Source of the DNA: JBGSOV01 sp041738935
GTDB lineage: Bacteria; Patescibacteriota; Gracilibacteria; CAIRYL01; GCA-016699755
Length of the DNA stretch: 64,000 nucleotides
Assembly (NCBI GenBank): GCA_041738935.1
Contig: JBGSOV010000021.1
Location: 1-64,000, forward strand
Reading direction: 5' to 3'
The notes under the pieces were generated by a model, which ran no database searches, had not been told where the DNA came from, and saw only the letters and a list, made by a program, of their open reading frames with translations. Below, in pieces: positions 8,102-15,815 of this stretch (its first letter is position 1; every line of letters starts with the position of its first letter). The translations under genes were made by a program, and so were the position numbers.

Positions 8102-8760
8102 TCCTCCTCATCGAAGATAATCCACGGCTTTCAAAAAATATTACGGAATTCTTGGAACTTGAACAATTCCATGTCGAAGCGGCGCGAGATGGAAAGACGG
8201 GACTTGAAAAAGCACTTTCCGGAAAATTCGAACTTATTCTTCTCGATCTGAATCTCCCACTACTTGATGGAATGGAGATCTGCCAAGAGCTCAGACGCCA
8301 AGGTAAAAACATTCCGATTCTGATGCTCACCGCGCGCGGTGATCTTGATGATCGTGTCGAAGGACTCAATGCCGGAGCAGATGACTATTTGGTGAAGCCT
8401 TTTGAATTCGAGGAACTGATCGCGCGCATGCGTGCGCTCCTTAGGAGACAATCACAACAAAAATCAGAAAGTTTCACCTTCGGAGAAATAACTATCGACC
8501 TTTCTTCACATCAAGTTACAAAAAGCAGGGAGACCGTGTCGCTTTCGCCCAAAGAATTCGCCATCCTTGCCTACCTCGTACGCCACAAAGGACGAGTCAA
8601 AAGTCGAACAGAGATATTGGATGCGGTCTGGGGAACCGCGGAAGAAGACAAGCTTTTTGATTCCGATACCGTCGAAGTCCATATTTCTTATCTCCGGAAA
8701 AAACTGGGAAAAACGGTGATCGAAACCGTACGGGGAGCAGGATATAAAATACCAGCATGA
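8098..8760 (+). CDS. OmpR/PhoB-family response regulator
   Basis: A transcription factor activated by phosphorylation. The 220-residue protein has a receiver domain with Asp50 (LLDLNLP) as phosphoacceptor, an acidic pocket at Glu6-Asp7, Thr78 and Lys100 (YLVKPF), and a winged-helix output domain from about residue 122. The output domain includes the SPKEFAILAYL helix and a C-terminal VRGAGYKI hairpin typical of OmpR-like proteins. It overlaps both the upstream Ig-domain gene and the downstream kinase gene by 4 bases. OmpR-type dimers bind tandem heptamers with an 11-base period, exactly what precedes three genes of this block, so autoregulation of the local regulon is likely. Confidence 0.93.
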   Translation: MILLIEDNPRLSKNITEFLELEQFHVEAARDGKTGLEKALSGKFELILLDLNLPLLDGMEICQELRRQGKNIPILMLTARGDLDDRVEGLNAGADDYLVKPFEFEELIARMRALLRRQSQQKSESFTFGEITIDLSSHQVTKSRETVSLSPKEFAILAYLVRHKGRVKSRTEILDAVWGTAEEDKLFDSDTVEVHISYLRKKLGKTVIETVRGAGYKIPA

Positions 8761-10106
8761 TGTCAACACGCTTACGCATTGCGGCGTTCTTCACCATTTT
8801 GGGCTTTGGCGTCTTGGCGTTGTTTTCTTCAAGTGTCCTCTACAGCTTTCATCGTTCGTGGATTGCAGACGAACATCACGAACTCGCCAGTACTCTCGAT
8901 GCTTTCGATCGCAAACTTGCAGGAGAAATCGACGGAACAGAGGATGACGAAGAAGAACAAGGTAATGATCAGGAAGAAGATGATTTCGAACTTCCAAAAG
9001 AGGCAAAGGATTTCTTTGAGATAAACGAGCACGTGGAAGGGAGGATTGTCGATCAACAAGGGAAGGTACTTTTTGTGACAGCACATTTTCCTGCATTTGA
9101 AGATGGAAAGGGAGCATATTTTTTTAGCAAAAATCATGATTTTCTGATCTCCCAAAAAGCCTTTTCTCCAATCAAAGGAAAGATTGCCGTGGCTCAGCCG
9201 ATTGCGGAATACCTCAAGCAAGAGCGATTATTCCTGCGGATTTCACTCATGCTGATGGCTTTGAGTTCGATTGTTCTTTTTCTTGTCGGATACCTCTTCG
9301 CCTGGAACATACTCGCTCCCCTGCGACGCATCGCTTCCGAAATGCAAACCATTTCTCTGAACAATCTCTCTCGTCGACTCCCGATCACAGGACACAAAAA
9401 AGATGAGATCCGTATTCTTTCCGAAAATCTGAATGCTATGTTCGAACGGATCGAAAAATCCGCCGAAACTCTCAGACGGTTTACACAAGACGCCTCGCAC
9501 GAACTGAGAACACCTTTGGCTGTGCTTGATACGGGTCTGCAATTAGCGCTTCGGACGGGCAAGATCGAGAAGATTAGAGACATTCGTGAAGAACTCAAAA
9601 AGATGCAAAAACTCATCGATTCTCTTTTGCTGCTTGCAAAACATGAGGACAAAAAATTCTCCGCTGCGGTAAAATCTGATTTTTTTCTGCGAAAGGAAAT
9701 CGAGGAAATACTCAAAAAAATCACGCCGCATTTCACAGAAAAAAAGCTCTCGATCGAAATCAAGATCCCCGAACATACCAAATTGTTTGTCGAACACGAG
9801 TCCTTTGTACGAGTGCTCTGGAATCTGGTCTGGAATGCCTTCAAATTCTCACCGCCAACAGGAAAAATCATCATTTCGTTCCAGAACAAAGCGTTCCGGA
9901 TTGAAAATGAAGGTGAACTGAGCACGCAGGATATTCCGCACCTGTTTGAGCGCTTCTTTCGTGGAGATCGCTCCAAAGCGACAGACGGAACCGGATTGGG
10001 GCTTGCGATTGCAAAAAGTCTTCTTGAAGCAAACAGTGCCAAAGTCTCTGTGGAAAGCGCTGCAGGAAAAATTGTCTTTGTTATAAAAATCGAAGCAGTA
10101 GGGTAG
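8757..10106 (+). CDS. Membrane sensor histidine kinase (HisKA/HATPase)
   Basis: The partner of the preceding regulator, 449 residues. TM1 spans about residues 8-30 and TM2 about 160-186. The outside loop between them carries a very acidic run (DDEEEQGNDQEEDDFE around residues 64-80), which could sense cations or the wall surface. HAMP follows, then the HisKA helix with His248 (DASHELRTP), the N box (WNLVWNAFKFS), FERFFRG and the G2 box (TGLGLAIAK). It starts ATGATG and overlaps the regulator stop. The acidic loop recalls the acidic N-terminal region of the neighbouring SLH protein. The signal is unknown; the architecture is complete. Confidence 0.93.
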   Translation: MMSTRLRIAAFFTILGFGVLALFSSSVLYSFHRSWIADEHHELASTLDAFDRKLAGEIDGTEDDEEEQGNDQEEDDFELPKEAKDFFEINEHVEGRIVDQQGKVLFVTAHFPAFEDGKGAYFFSKNHDFLISQKAFSPIKGKIAVAQPIAEYLKQERLFLRISLMLMALSSIVLFLVGYLFAWNILAPLRRIASEMQTISLNNLSRRLPITGHKKDEIRILSENLNAMFERIEKSAETLRRFTQDASHELRTPLAVLDTGLQLALRTGKIEKIRDIREELKKMQKLIDSLLLLAKHEDKKFSAAVKSDFFLRKEIEEILKKITPHFTEKKLSIEIKIPEHTKLFVEHESFVRVLWNLVWNAFKFSPPTGKIIISFQNKAFRIENEGELSTQDIPHLFERFFRGDRSKATDGTGLGLAIAKSLLEANSAKVSVESAAGKIVFVIKIEAVG

Positions 10107-10107
10107 G

Positions 10108-10142
10108 TTCTTAACTTTTTCTTAAACTTATCACACTATAAT
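10108..10142 (+). promoter_or_regulatory. SLH-gene promoter with tandem operator (site 3)
   Basis: TTCTTAA at 10108-10114 and at 10119-10125 is a perfect tandem with an 11-base period, followed after exactly 11 bases by a perfect TATAAT (10137-10142). This is the best of the three matching sites. It begins one base after the kinase gene stop codon (10104-10106) and reads into the SLH protein gene. Confidence 0.78.
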
Positions 10143-10168
10143 ATACTCGTTCATATTTATTCTAGATT

Positions 10169-11788
10169 ATGAAAATTTCTCTACAAAACCTCGGAGCACT
10201 TCTGCTCATGATAATCTTTGTCTTTACTAATCTTGTTCTGCTCCCCCACTCGAGTCATGCTGATCATGATGAAGATGATGACCGATACGAAATCCGCACC
10301 GAATACGAGCAAGAAGATGCAATAGAGGATGAGGAAGATGACTCTTATAACCGAGTTTCTTCGCCACCGATCAAGAGAGATTCGATTCCACCGACTCTTC
10401 GTATCATCTCGCCCAAGAACGATAGCCATGTTCCCTTTGAAACAACCGAAATACGCATCAAAGTCGAAGTGATAGACGATACCGATTCTTCTCCAAAACT
10501 GGTCGGTGATGGTCGGCATGGGCTTGCGGTCGGCATCAATGTTTTTCCGCTCACCGCAACAGATGCATCAGGAAATGTTTCGACGACATCACTCATGGTT
10601 ACTCGGAATAAAGAAGAGCCAAAGGCTATTCCGGAGGAAATAGCAACAGAAGAAGTTATGGTAGATGAAAATTCTAAAGATAGTGACGGTGATGGACTGA
10701 ATGATTTTGAAGAAGGAATATTTCGGACCAATCCAAAAATAGTGGATACAGATGGTGATGGTATCAGTGATGGTGATGAAGTCTCGTTACTTCTTAATCC
10801 TTTAGGATCGGGAAAGTTATTCTCTGATCTTACCAGCAGTCATTATGCTGCTGCAGATATTTTAGAATTCATCAAAAGTGGTTATGTCCAAGGTTTTGGT
10901 GACGGTAGCTTTGGTACCCAAAAAGCTCTGACTCGCGCTGAAGCCGCGAAACTTATTGTGCGCAGTAGGAATATCCCAATCTCCGACTCGACTTCATCGA
11001 CAAATCACTTTTCTGATGTTCATGCACATGACTGGTTTGCTCCATACATCGGATCTCTTGTCGCGTCAGGCATCGCCAAGGGTTATGGTGATGGGACTTT
11101 CGGCGTGCATTCGCCGATTACGAGATCAGAAATGGTCAAGATGATTCTGATGTCATACGGCATCGGTACGGGGTTTGAAGACAAATCTCCACAAGACACG
11201 CATTTTACAGATCTGGATCCCCTTGCTTGGCAAGCCTCATATGTAGAATATGCTGCTGCAAACAATGTCGTGAACGGCTACGAGAATGGTGGATTTGGTC
11301 CTCATGATTTTGTCACTCGAGGAGATGCGATCAAAATATTGGCATCCGCCAAACAAATGCTCGAAATTCCTGCAAATAGAAAAGCGATTGCCTTTATGAC
11401 TCCGCAAGAACGGCTTGCACGCCTAGAGCTAAAAAAACAGGATAATGAGCGATTGATTGCTCTAGAGCAAGCAAAAATCATTCCTCAGCAAAGATCTGCT
11501 GTACAAAAAAACTCTCCTGCTTCGACTCCTGCAAAAGTCAATACTGAACCAAAAATCACTCCCGCGCCTACGCCTTCCTCTACACCTGTCATCCCTCAAA
11601 ATAATTCTGCACAAATTGCGGCACAACAAGAAGCAGATCGCAAAGCGGCAGCCGAACAGGAGGCTGCGAAATTGGCAGCGGAAGCGGCCGCGCGCGCGAC
11701 AGCAGAAGCAGAGGCAAAAGCCAAAGCAGAAGCTATGGCACGAGCGGCGGCGAAACAAAAGACACAGACGCAAACCCGTGCGAGCTAA
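10169..11788 (+). CDS. S-layer-homology protein with Ig-like and Ca-binding thrombospondin-3-type repeats
   Basis: A 539-residue secreted surface protein. A signal peptide (about residues 1-31) is followed by an acidic segment, an Ig-like domain (about 72-145, starting SIPPTLRIISPKN) like the one in the 7394-8101 protein, and two calcium-binding repeats (DSDGDGLNDFEEG at 171 and DTDGDGISDGDEV at 193). Three SLH domains (about 215-390) then bind secondary wall polymer. The tail of about 80 residues is Ala/Lys/Glu/Gln-rich and probably forms a coiled coil. It is transcribed from operator site 3 directly behind the two-component system, so its expression is probably set by that sensor. Function beyond wall binding is not known. 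Confidence 0.85.
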   Translation: MKISLQNLGALLLMIIFVFTNLVLLPHSSHADHDEDDDRYEIRTEYEQEDAIEDEEDDSYNRVSSPPIKRDSIPPTLRIISPKNDSHVPFETTEIRIKVEVIDDTDSSPKLVGDGRHGLAVGINVFPLTATDASGNVSTTSLMVTRNKEEPKAIPEEIATEEVMVDENSKDSDGDGLNDFEEGIFRTNPKIVDTDGDGISDGDEVSLLLNPLGSGKLFSDLTSSHYAAADILEFIKSGYVQGFGDGSFGTQKALTRAEAAKLIVRSRNIPISDSTSSTNHFSDVHAHDWFAPYIGSLVASGIAKGYGDGTFGVHSPITRSEMVKMILMSYGIGTGFEDKSPQDTHFTDLDPLAWQASYVEYAAANNVVNGYENGGFGPHDFVTRGDAIKILASAKQMLEIPANRKAIAFMTPQERLARLELKKQDNERLIALEQAKIIPQQRSAVQKNSPASTPAKVNTEPKITPAPTPSSTPVIPQNNSAQIAAQQEADRKAAAEQEAAKLAAEAAARATAEAEAKAKAEAMARAAAKQKTQTQTRAS

Positions 11789-11864
11789 AAGCAAAATTGT
11801 GAAAAAAAAATTTGACAAAAAATTTAGAATTTTATCAAATGATGTCTTGATTTTTAAAATATTT

Positions 11865-12131
11865 ATGCCAAAGTACGAAGAAATCGCAACTGGAGACTTG
11901 CAGCCAGGAATTGAATACACAGCAGTAAAACCGCCAATTTCTAATGAAATCTTAAAAACTCAAATTCCAGCAGGAGAATATCAAGAAATAGTCGTCGACG
12001 AAGATGGTAATGGAAAAAGAGTTACTCGATTTAAGAGACCGGATGGTAGTTTCAATGATTTTCCACTTGATGATACTTTAGTAAAATTCTACAAAGTCAT
12101 CGAAGGTGAACAAGAAGCAATTGCCGCCTAA
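11865..12131 (+). CDS. Small hypothetical protein
   Basis: 88 residues, starting at the ATG at 11865. It has no signal peptide, membrane helix or recognised motif. Charged residues are spread evenly, with a DEDGNGKRVTRFKRPDGSF stretch that looks like a beta hairpin with Gly/Asp turns. The gene stands between the SLH gene and purK; the 76 bases upstream are AT-rich without a clear operator. Codon use is like its neighbours, so I regard it as a real gene of unknown function. Confidence 0.55.
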   Translation: MPKYEEIATGDLQPGIEYTAVKPPISNEILKTQIPAGEYQEIVVDEDGNGKRVTRFKRPDGSFNDFPLDDTLVKFYKVIEGEQEAIAA

Positions 12132-12173
12132 CTGAATTTTCCGCTACGATAGCGCTACGATTTCTATGAAAAT

Positions 12174-13304
12174 TTGACACAGCGCATCGGCTTTATCACC
12201 GGCGGACAACTGGCACGCATGATGCTCCAGGCGATGATTCCCCTGCGCCATGACATGGAAATATCGGTACTAGATTCGAGCAAGGAGTGTCCGTGTACCG
12301 GGCAGGTAGACAAAATCGTGGTCGGCTCCAGTACGGATTTTGACGATGTCTATCACTTTGGCAAAGGGCTCGACATCATCATCTTGGAGTTCGAACATGT
12401 CAACGCAGCAGCGCTAAAAAAACTGCAAAGCGAAGGCGTAAAGATCCTCTGCAATCCGCATGATTTGGAAGTGATCCAGGACAAAGCGCTCCAAAAACAA
12501 TTTCTTCTGGAGCACAATATTCCGACTGCGCCGTTTCGCGTGATCCAAAGCAAAGCGGAACTTGAGGAGACAACGGAATTCCCTTTCGTCCTCAAAAGTC
12601 GCAAACACGGCTACGATGGCGGCGGTGTGAAGAAAATATCGAGCAAAGTGGATCTCGAGACTGCGTTTGATGCGCCGAGTATTGTGGAAGATTGTGTCGA
12701 TATCGCCACCGAATATTCCCTTATCCTTGGCAGAGATGCTTTTGGGCAGACCTTTCGCTATCCTATCGCCGAGCAATGGTTCCATCCGACGGAGCATATT
12801 GTCGAAGTCATTGCCGCTCCGGCAAAGGTGGATCCGGACATCCAGAACCAGATCGATACGATCGGAGACAGTTTTCTCGCCGCCTTTGACGAAATCGGCA
12901 TGTGGGTAGTGGAATTATTTTTGGATACAGAAGGAAAAATTTTGGTGAACGAAATCGCGCCACGCGTACATAACAGCGGTCATCAGACGATCGAGGGGAA
13001 TCAGACTTCGCAATTTGCGCAATTTGTCCGTCTTGCCCTTGGTTTTCCGCATGGCTCGACCAAGACAATCTGTCCAGCAATCACGATGAATATTCTCGGT
13101 CCAGTAAATGGGAGTGGAAGATATCACTGTACAGGTTTGCAAGAAATCTTAGAAATCGAAGGTATTTATCCGCATTTGTATAACAAAGCTGAGACGCGCC
13201 CATTCCGAAAATTGGGTCATATTACCGCAACCGGTGATTCGTTGGACGAATGCCGAAGCAAATTAAAATCAGTTCAAGAAAACTTCCGAATTGTGGTAGA
13301 ATAG
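12174..13304 (+). CDS. purK: 5-(carboxyamino)imidazole ribonucleotide synthase (PurK)
   Basis: ATP-grasp enzyme that carboxylates AIR to N5-CAIR in de novo purine synthesis. The 376-residue protein opens with ITGGQLARMM, equivalent to the family GGGQLGRM. It keeps the ATP-grasp core (FVLKSRKHGYDGGGV, EIAPRVHNSGHQTIE) and the C-terminal GHITATGDS. The only in-frame start is TTG at 12174. An ATG at 12166 reads ATG AAA ATT TGA; one extra A in its run of four would join it in frame to purK, so a homopolymer error or slippage is possible. PurE follows after 19 bases, the usual partner pair. Confidence 0.92.
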   Translation: MTQRIGFITGGQLARMMLQAMIPLRHDMEISVLDSSKECPCTGQVDKIVVGSSTDFDDVYHFGKGLDIIILEFEHVNAAALKKLQSEGVKILCNPHDLEVIQDKALQKQFLLEHNIPTAPFRVIQSKAELEETTEFPFVLKSRKHGYDGGGVKKISSKVDLETAFDAPSIVEDCVDIATEYSLILGRDAFGQTFRYPIAEQWFHPTEHIVEVIAAPAKVDPDIQNQIDTIGDSFLAAFDEIGMWVVELFLDTEGKILVNEIAPRVHNSGHQTIEGNQTSQFAQFVRLALGFPHGSTKTICPAITMNILGPVNGSGRYHCTGLQEILEIEGIYPHLYNKAETRPFRKLGHITATGDSLDECRSKLKSVQENFRIVVE

Positions 13305-13323
13305 AAGCAGCTTTTGCAAAACA

Positions 13324-13842
13324 ATGCCGAACGAAGTCGCCATCATCATGGGTTCAAAAAGTGACTTGGAAGTCATGAAAAACGCAGAGCAATTTTTGAA
13401 AGAACAGAATATTGCATACGAAATCACAATTGTCTCAGCGCATCGCACTCCCGAGCGTATGTTCGAGTTTGCAAAAACTGCGAAAACTCGTGGAGTCAAA
13501 GTCATCATCGCCGGAGCCGGCGGCGCAGCACACTTACCTGGCATGGTCGCTTCGCTTACTCCCCTGCCTGTTATTGGCGTACCGATCAAATCGAGTAATT
13601 CGATCGCAGGCATCGATTCGCTCTTGTCAATTGTCCAAATGCCCAATGGTATTCCCGTGGCGACAGTTGCCGTCAACGCCGCCCAAAATGCGGCGATTCT
13701 TGCTCTGCGCATTTTGGCGCTAGGGAATGATGAATCTGCAAAAAAGCTCGATGATTTTCAAAAATCTCTCACGAACAAAATCGAAAAACAACTTGAATCA
13801 GATGAATTTTTTAGCAGCTTCGATTCAAAGCCCTCCCTCTAA
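13324..13842 (+). CDS. purE: N5-carboxyaminoimidazole ribonucleotide mutase (PurE, class I)
   Basis: Converts N5-CAIR to CAIR, the step after PurK. The 172-residue protein has GSKSDLEVM at residue 10, SAHRTPERM with the catalytic His, and AGAGGAAHLPGM, the conserved substrate loop. The presence of purK next door supports class I (bacterial mutase) rather than class II. The last residues and the stop codon fall inside a palindromic element (13828-13865), so the C-terminus (SKPSL) may have been supplied by that element. Confidence 0.94.
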   Translation: MPNEVAIIMGSKSDLEVMKNAEQFLKEQNIAYEITIVSAHRTPERMFEFAKTAKTRGVKVIIAGAGGAAHLPGMVASLTPLPVIGVPIKSSNSIAGIDSLLSIVQMPNGIPVATVAVNAAQNAAILALRILALGNDESAKKLDDFQKSLTNKIEKQLESDEFFSSFDSKPSL

Positions 13843-13865
13843 TAAAGGGAAGTTGAAGAGGGCTT
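13828..13865. repeat. Palindromic element overlapping the purE stop
   Basis: AAGCCCTC at 13828-13835 pairs with GAGGGCTT at 13858-13865, with an inner CCCT/AGGG hairpin. Its layout (C-run hairpin, short spacer, third G-run, TTG) matches the CCCCCTGACAAGGGGG family at 48849-49022 and 27166-27196, so it may be a diverged copy. The purE stop codon TAA lies in its loop. Confidence 0.5.
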
Positions 13866-13931
13866 GTTTTCCGATTTCAACCCCACGTATCGCCACCGCG
13901 GGAAGATTGGCTCTAATCTGTTGTTCTCAAT

Positions 13932-14318
13932 CTATTGATCCTCGCGCACATATGCCACGCACGAGACTTCGACTTTGGCGTTTTTTGGCAAGGCAGCGAC
14001 AACAACTGTTTCGCGCGCCGGATAGTTTTCGGCAAAAAACTTGAAATACACTTCGTTAAGCGGTTCAAAATAATCTACGCTCGTCAGATACACGGTGACC
14101 TTGAGAACGCGAGAAAGATTGGATCCGGCTGCTTCGACAACGGATTTCATATTATAAAAAGCATTTTTTGTCTGCACGTGAAAGTCATCCGGCATTCCTC
14201 CATTGATAACATCGAGCCCGATTTGTCCAGCAACAAAAAGCAGATTGCGATACACATTCCCTTGCGAATACGGACCAACGGGCTTGGGTGCGAGTGGCGT
14301 GTTAATTAAAAATTTCAT
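13932..14318 (-). CDS. ridA: RidA/YjgF-family enamine/imine deaminase
   Basis: Hydrolyses reactive enamine/imine intermediates released by PLP enzymes. The 128-residue protein starts at the ATG at 14318, where the family begins (MKFLINTPLAPKPVGPYSQG). It has the conserved YSQG, FVAGQIGLD, KVTVYLTSVD and ETVVVAALPKNAKVEV segments. The usual active-site arginine in the C-terminal strand (R in AR-x-x-V) is present as ARETVV. It is normal length for the family and convergent with purE. Confidence 0.93.
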   Translation of the reverse strand: MKFLINTPLAPKPVGPYSQGNVYRNLLFVAGQIGLDVINGGMPDDFHVQTKNAFYNMKSVVEAAGSNLSRVLKVTVYLTSVDYFEPLNEVYFKFFAENYPARETVVVAALPKNAKVEVSCVAYVREDQ

Positions 14319-14391
14319 AGTTTTATTGAGAAGATTGTGACAACAGAATATCGCATTCTGCGGGTTTGAAGCAAACTTGGATTGATTCCGA

Positions 14392-14426
14392 AAAAAAGGA
14401 GCCCGCATTCGCAAGACTCCTTTTTT
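14392..14426. terminator. Bidirectional Rho-independent terminator
   Basis: The stem AAAAAAGGAG / CTCCTTTTTT is perfect over 10 bases around a 15-base loop, with T-runs on both strands. It lies between the start of ridA and the stop of the 445-residue protein gene, and would end the minus-strand operon of secreted proteins. Confidence 0.75.
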
Positions 14427-14447
14427 GAGAGCTTCAAGTTGAATTAC

Positions 14448-15785
14448 TTATTGAGCGATTGAGATTACCGCGCCGAAAAGTGCGGCATAATCACCCACAT
14501 AGCCTTGACCGTATGCAATACAAACCGGCTGATAGAAGAGTTGATAGTTTTCTTCCGGTTCTTGAAAATAACCACACTGAACATCATAGATTTCGCCTTC
14601 GGTTATTTTCAATTGGTCAGATTCGCTTGCATCATAAAACTCTTGGCGTTCTTCCAAAGTCAGTGCTCCGGGATATTGCAATTCGGCGCTGCCATAAGTA
14701 AATTCGCCAGCAGCGAGTAAATCCTTAATACCGTTGTTATCGAGCAACGAAACATCGTTCCATTTTTCCAAGTTAGGAAAAAAGGCATACAATTCGCGCA
14801 GTTTGTTTTGGCTATCGATACGGGCATCAATTGCTTCACTGATACCGATGGGAAATGCCTCGCTTTCGCCAAGCAAATCGATATCGCTGCCTTCGGGCGG
14901 AACAGAGTCAAAGCGGATAACGGGAAGTTCGAGTTCTGGTGCAAAACGCACAACCTTGCCACCATCACTTGTATTGGCAAACACTGCACTATATGGAAAA
15001 CGCAGCAGTCCTTTTTCGTACAACTGCCACTCGAGCGCGAGCGCCGGATCTTCTTTGTTATCAAGGAGAATATCAAGTCGTGGAATTTGGAAGGTGTTTT
15101 TGAAAAAATCAAACGCCATCTGCAAGTCTCCACTCTGCATATCAAAAGTAGTAAAATTACTTTCGTTCATACGGAGTGTCGTACCAGTAATACCGAATGC
15201 ATTTGCCAAGCGCTTAACTTCTTCAAAAACGGGAACTTGTGCATCTCGCGCAACCGCATAAAGTGGTACAGTTGTTTGCGAAAGTTCGGGAATAAGATTG
15301 TCAAAATCCTGATCTGCAAGCCATTCTACCGTATACTCTTGCCGATTCGGAAAGTCACCTTCTTCCACTTCGTGTTTCGAGAGAACTGTCTCTTCGAGTT
15401 CTGCTTGCTGAGTGTCACTCAGATATTTTTTTTCACCTTCTAAACTTCCAAAAAACAAACTGCTCACGAGGTCTTGCTTGGCAACCGGAACGTCAAGCAC
15501 AGGGATATCTGTTCGTGCGCCAATGGCACTTTCGGCGTCAGAATCAGTTTCACCGGGAGTTGGTTCTGTAGATTTGGACGGAAGTGTTGTCTGCTCGGGT
15601 GTCACTTCTGGTGAAGGAGAAACTTCTTCTTCCACAATTGGAGATTCGGTGGCGGCGCCATGCAAATCAACGGGATCCGTTTTTACCGCAATGTTGGTGG
15701 TATCGGTTCCTTGAGAAAAAATGAGAAATCCGACAACGGCGACAAAAGCCACGATTCCGGCGAGTAAAAGAAATTTATTTTTCAT
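14448..15785 (-). CDS. Membrane-anchored extracytoplasmic protein, function unknown
   Basis: 445 residues. A single N-terminal hydrophobic segment (about residues 5-23) acts as an anchor or uncleaved signal. A Ser/Thr/Pro/Glu-rich linker (about 45-85) follows, then a soluble domain of about 350 residues that I do not recognise; it is acidic and contains WLADQDFDNLIPELSQTT and a late CGYFQEPEENYQLF. The linker is typical of O-glycosylated spacers. It is the last gene of a three-gene minus-strand operon after the two paralogous secreted proteins, 30 bases downstream, with a strong terminator after it. It may be an envelope partner of those proteins. Confidence 0.72.
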   Translation of the reverse strand: MKNKFLLLAGIVAFVAVVGFLIFSQGTDTTNIAVKTDPVDLHGAATESPIVEEEVSPSPEVTPEQTTLPSKSTEPTPGETDSDAESAIGARTDIPVLDVPVAKQDLVSSLFFGSLEGEKKYLSDTQQAELEETVLSKHEVEEGDFPNRQEYTVEWLADQDFDNLIPELSQTTVPLYAVARDAQVPVFEEVKRLANAFGITGTTLRMNESNFTTFDMQSGDLQMAFDFFKNTFQIPRLDILLDNKEDPALALEWQLYEKGLLRFPYSAVFANTSDGGKVVRFAPELELPVIRFDSVPPEGSDIDLLGESEAFPIGISEAIDARIDSQNKLRELYAFFPNLEKWNDVSLLDNNGIKDLLAAGEFTYGSAELQYPGALTLEERQEFYDASESDQLKITEGEIYDVQCGYFQEPEENYQLFYQPVCIAYGQGYVGDYAALFGAVISIAQ

Positions 15786-15815
15786 GAATCACGAAAAAGA
15801 AGAGAGGGAGAAAAA

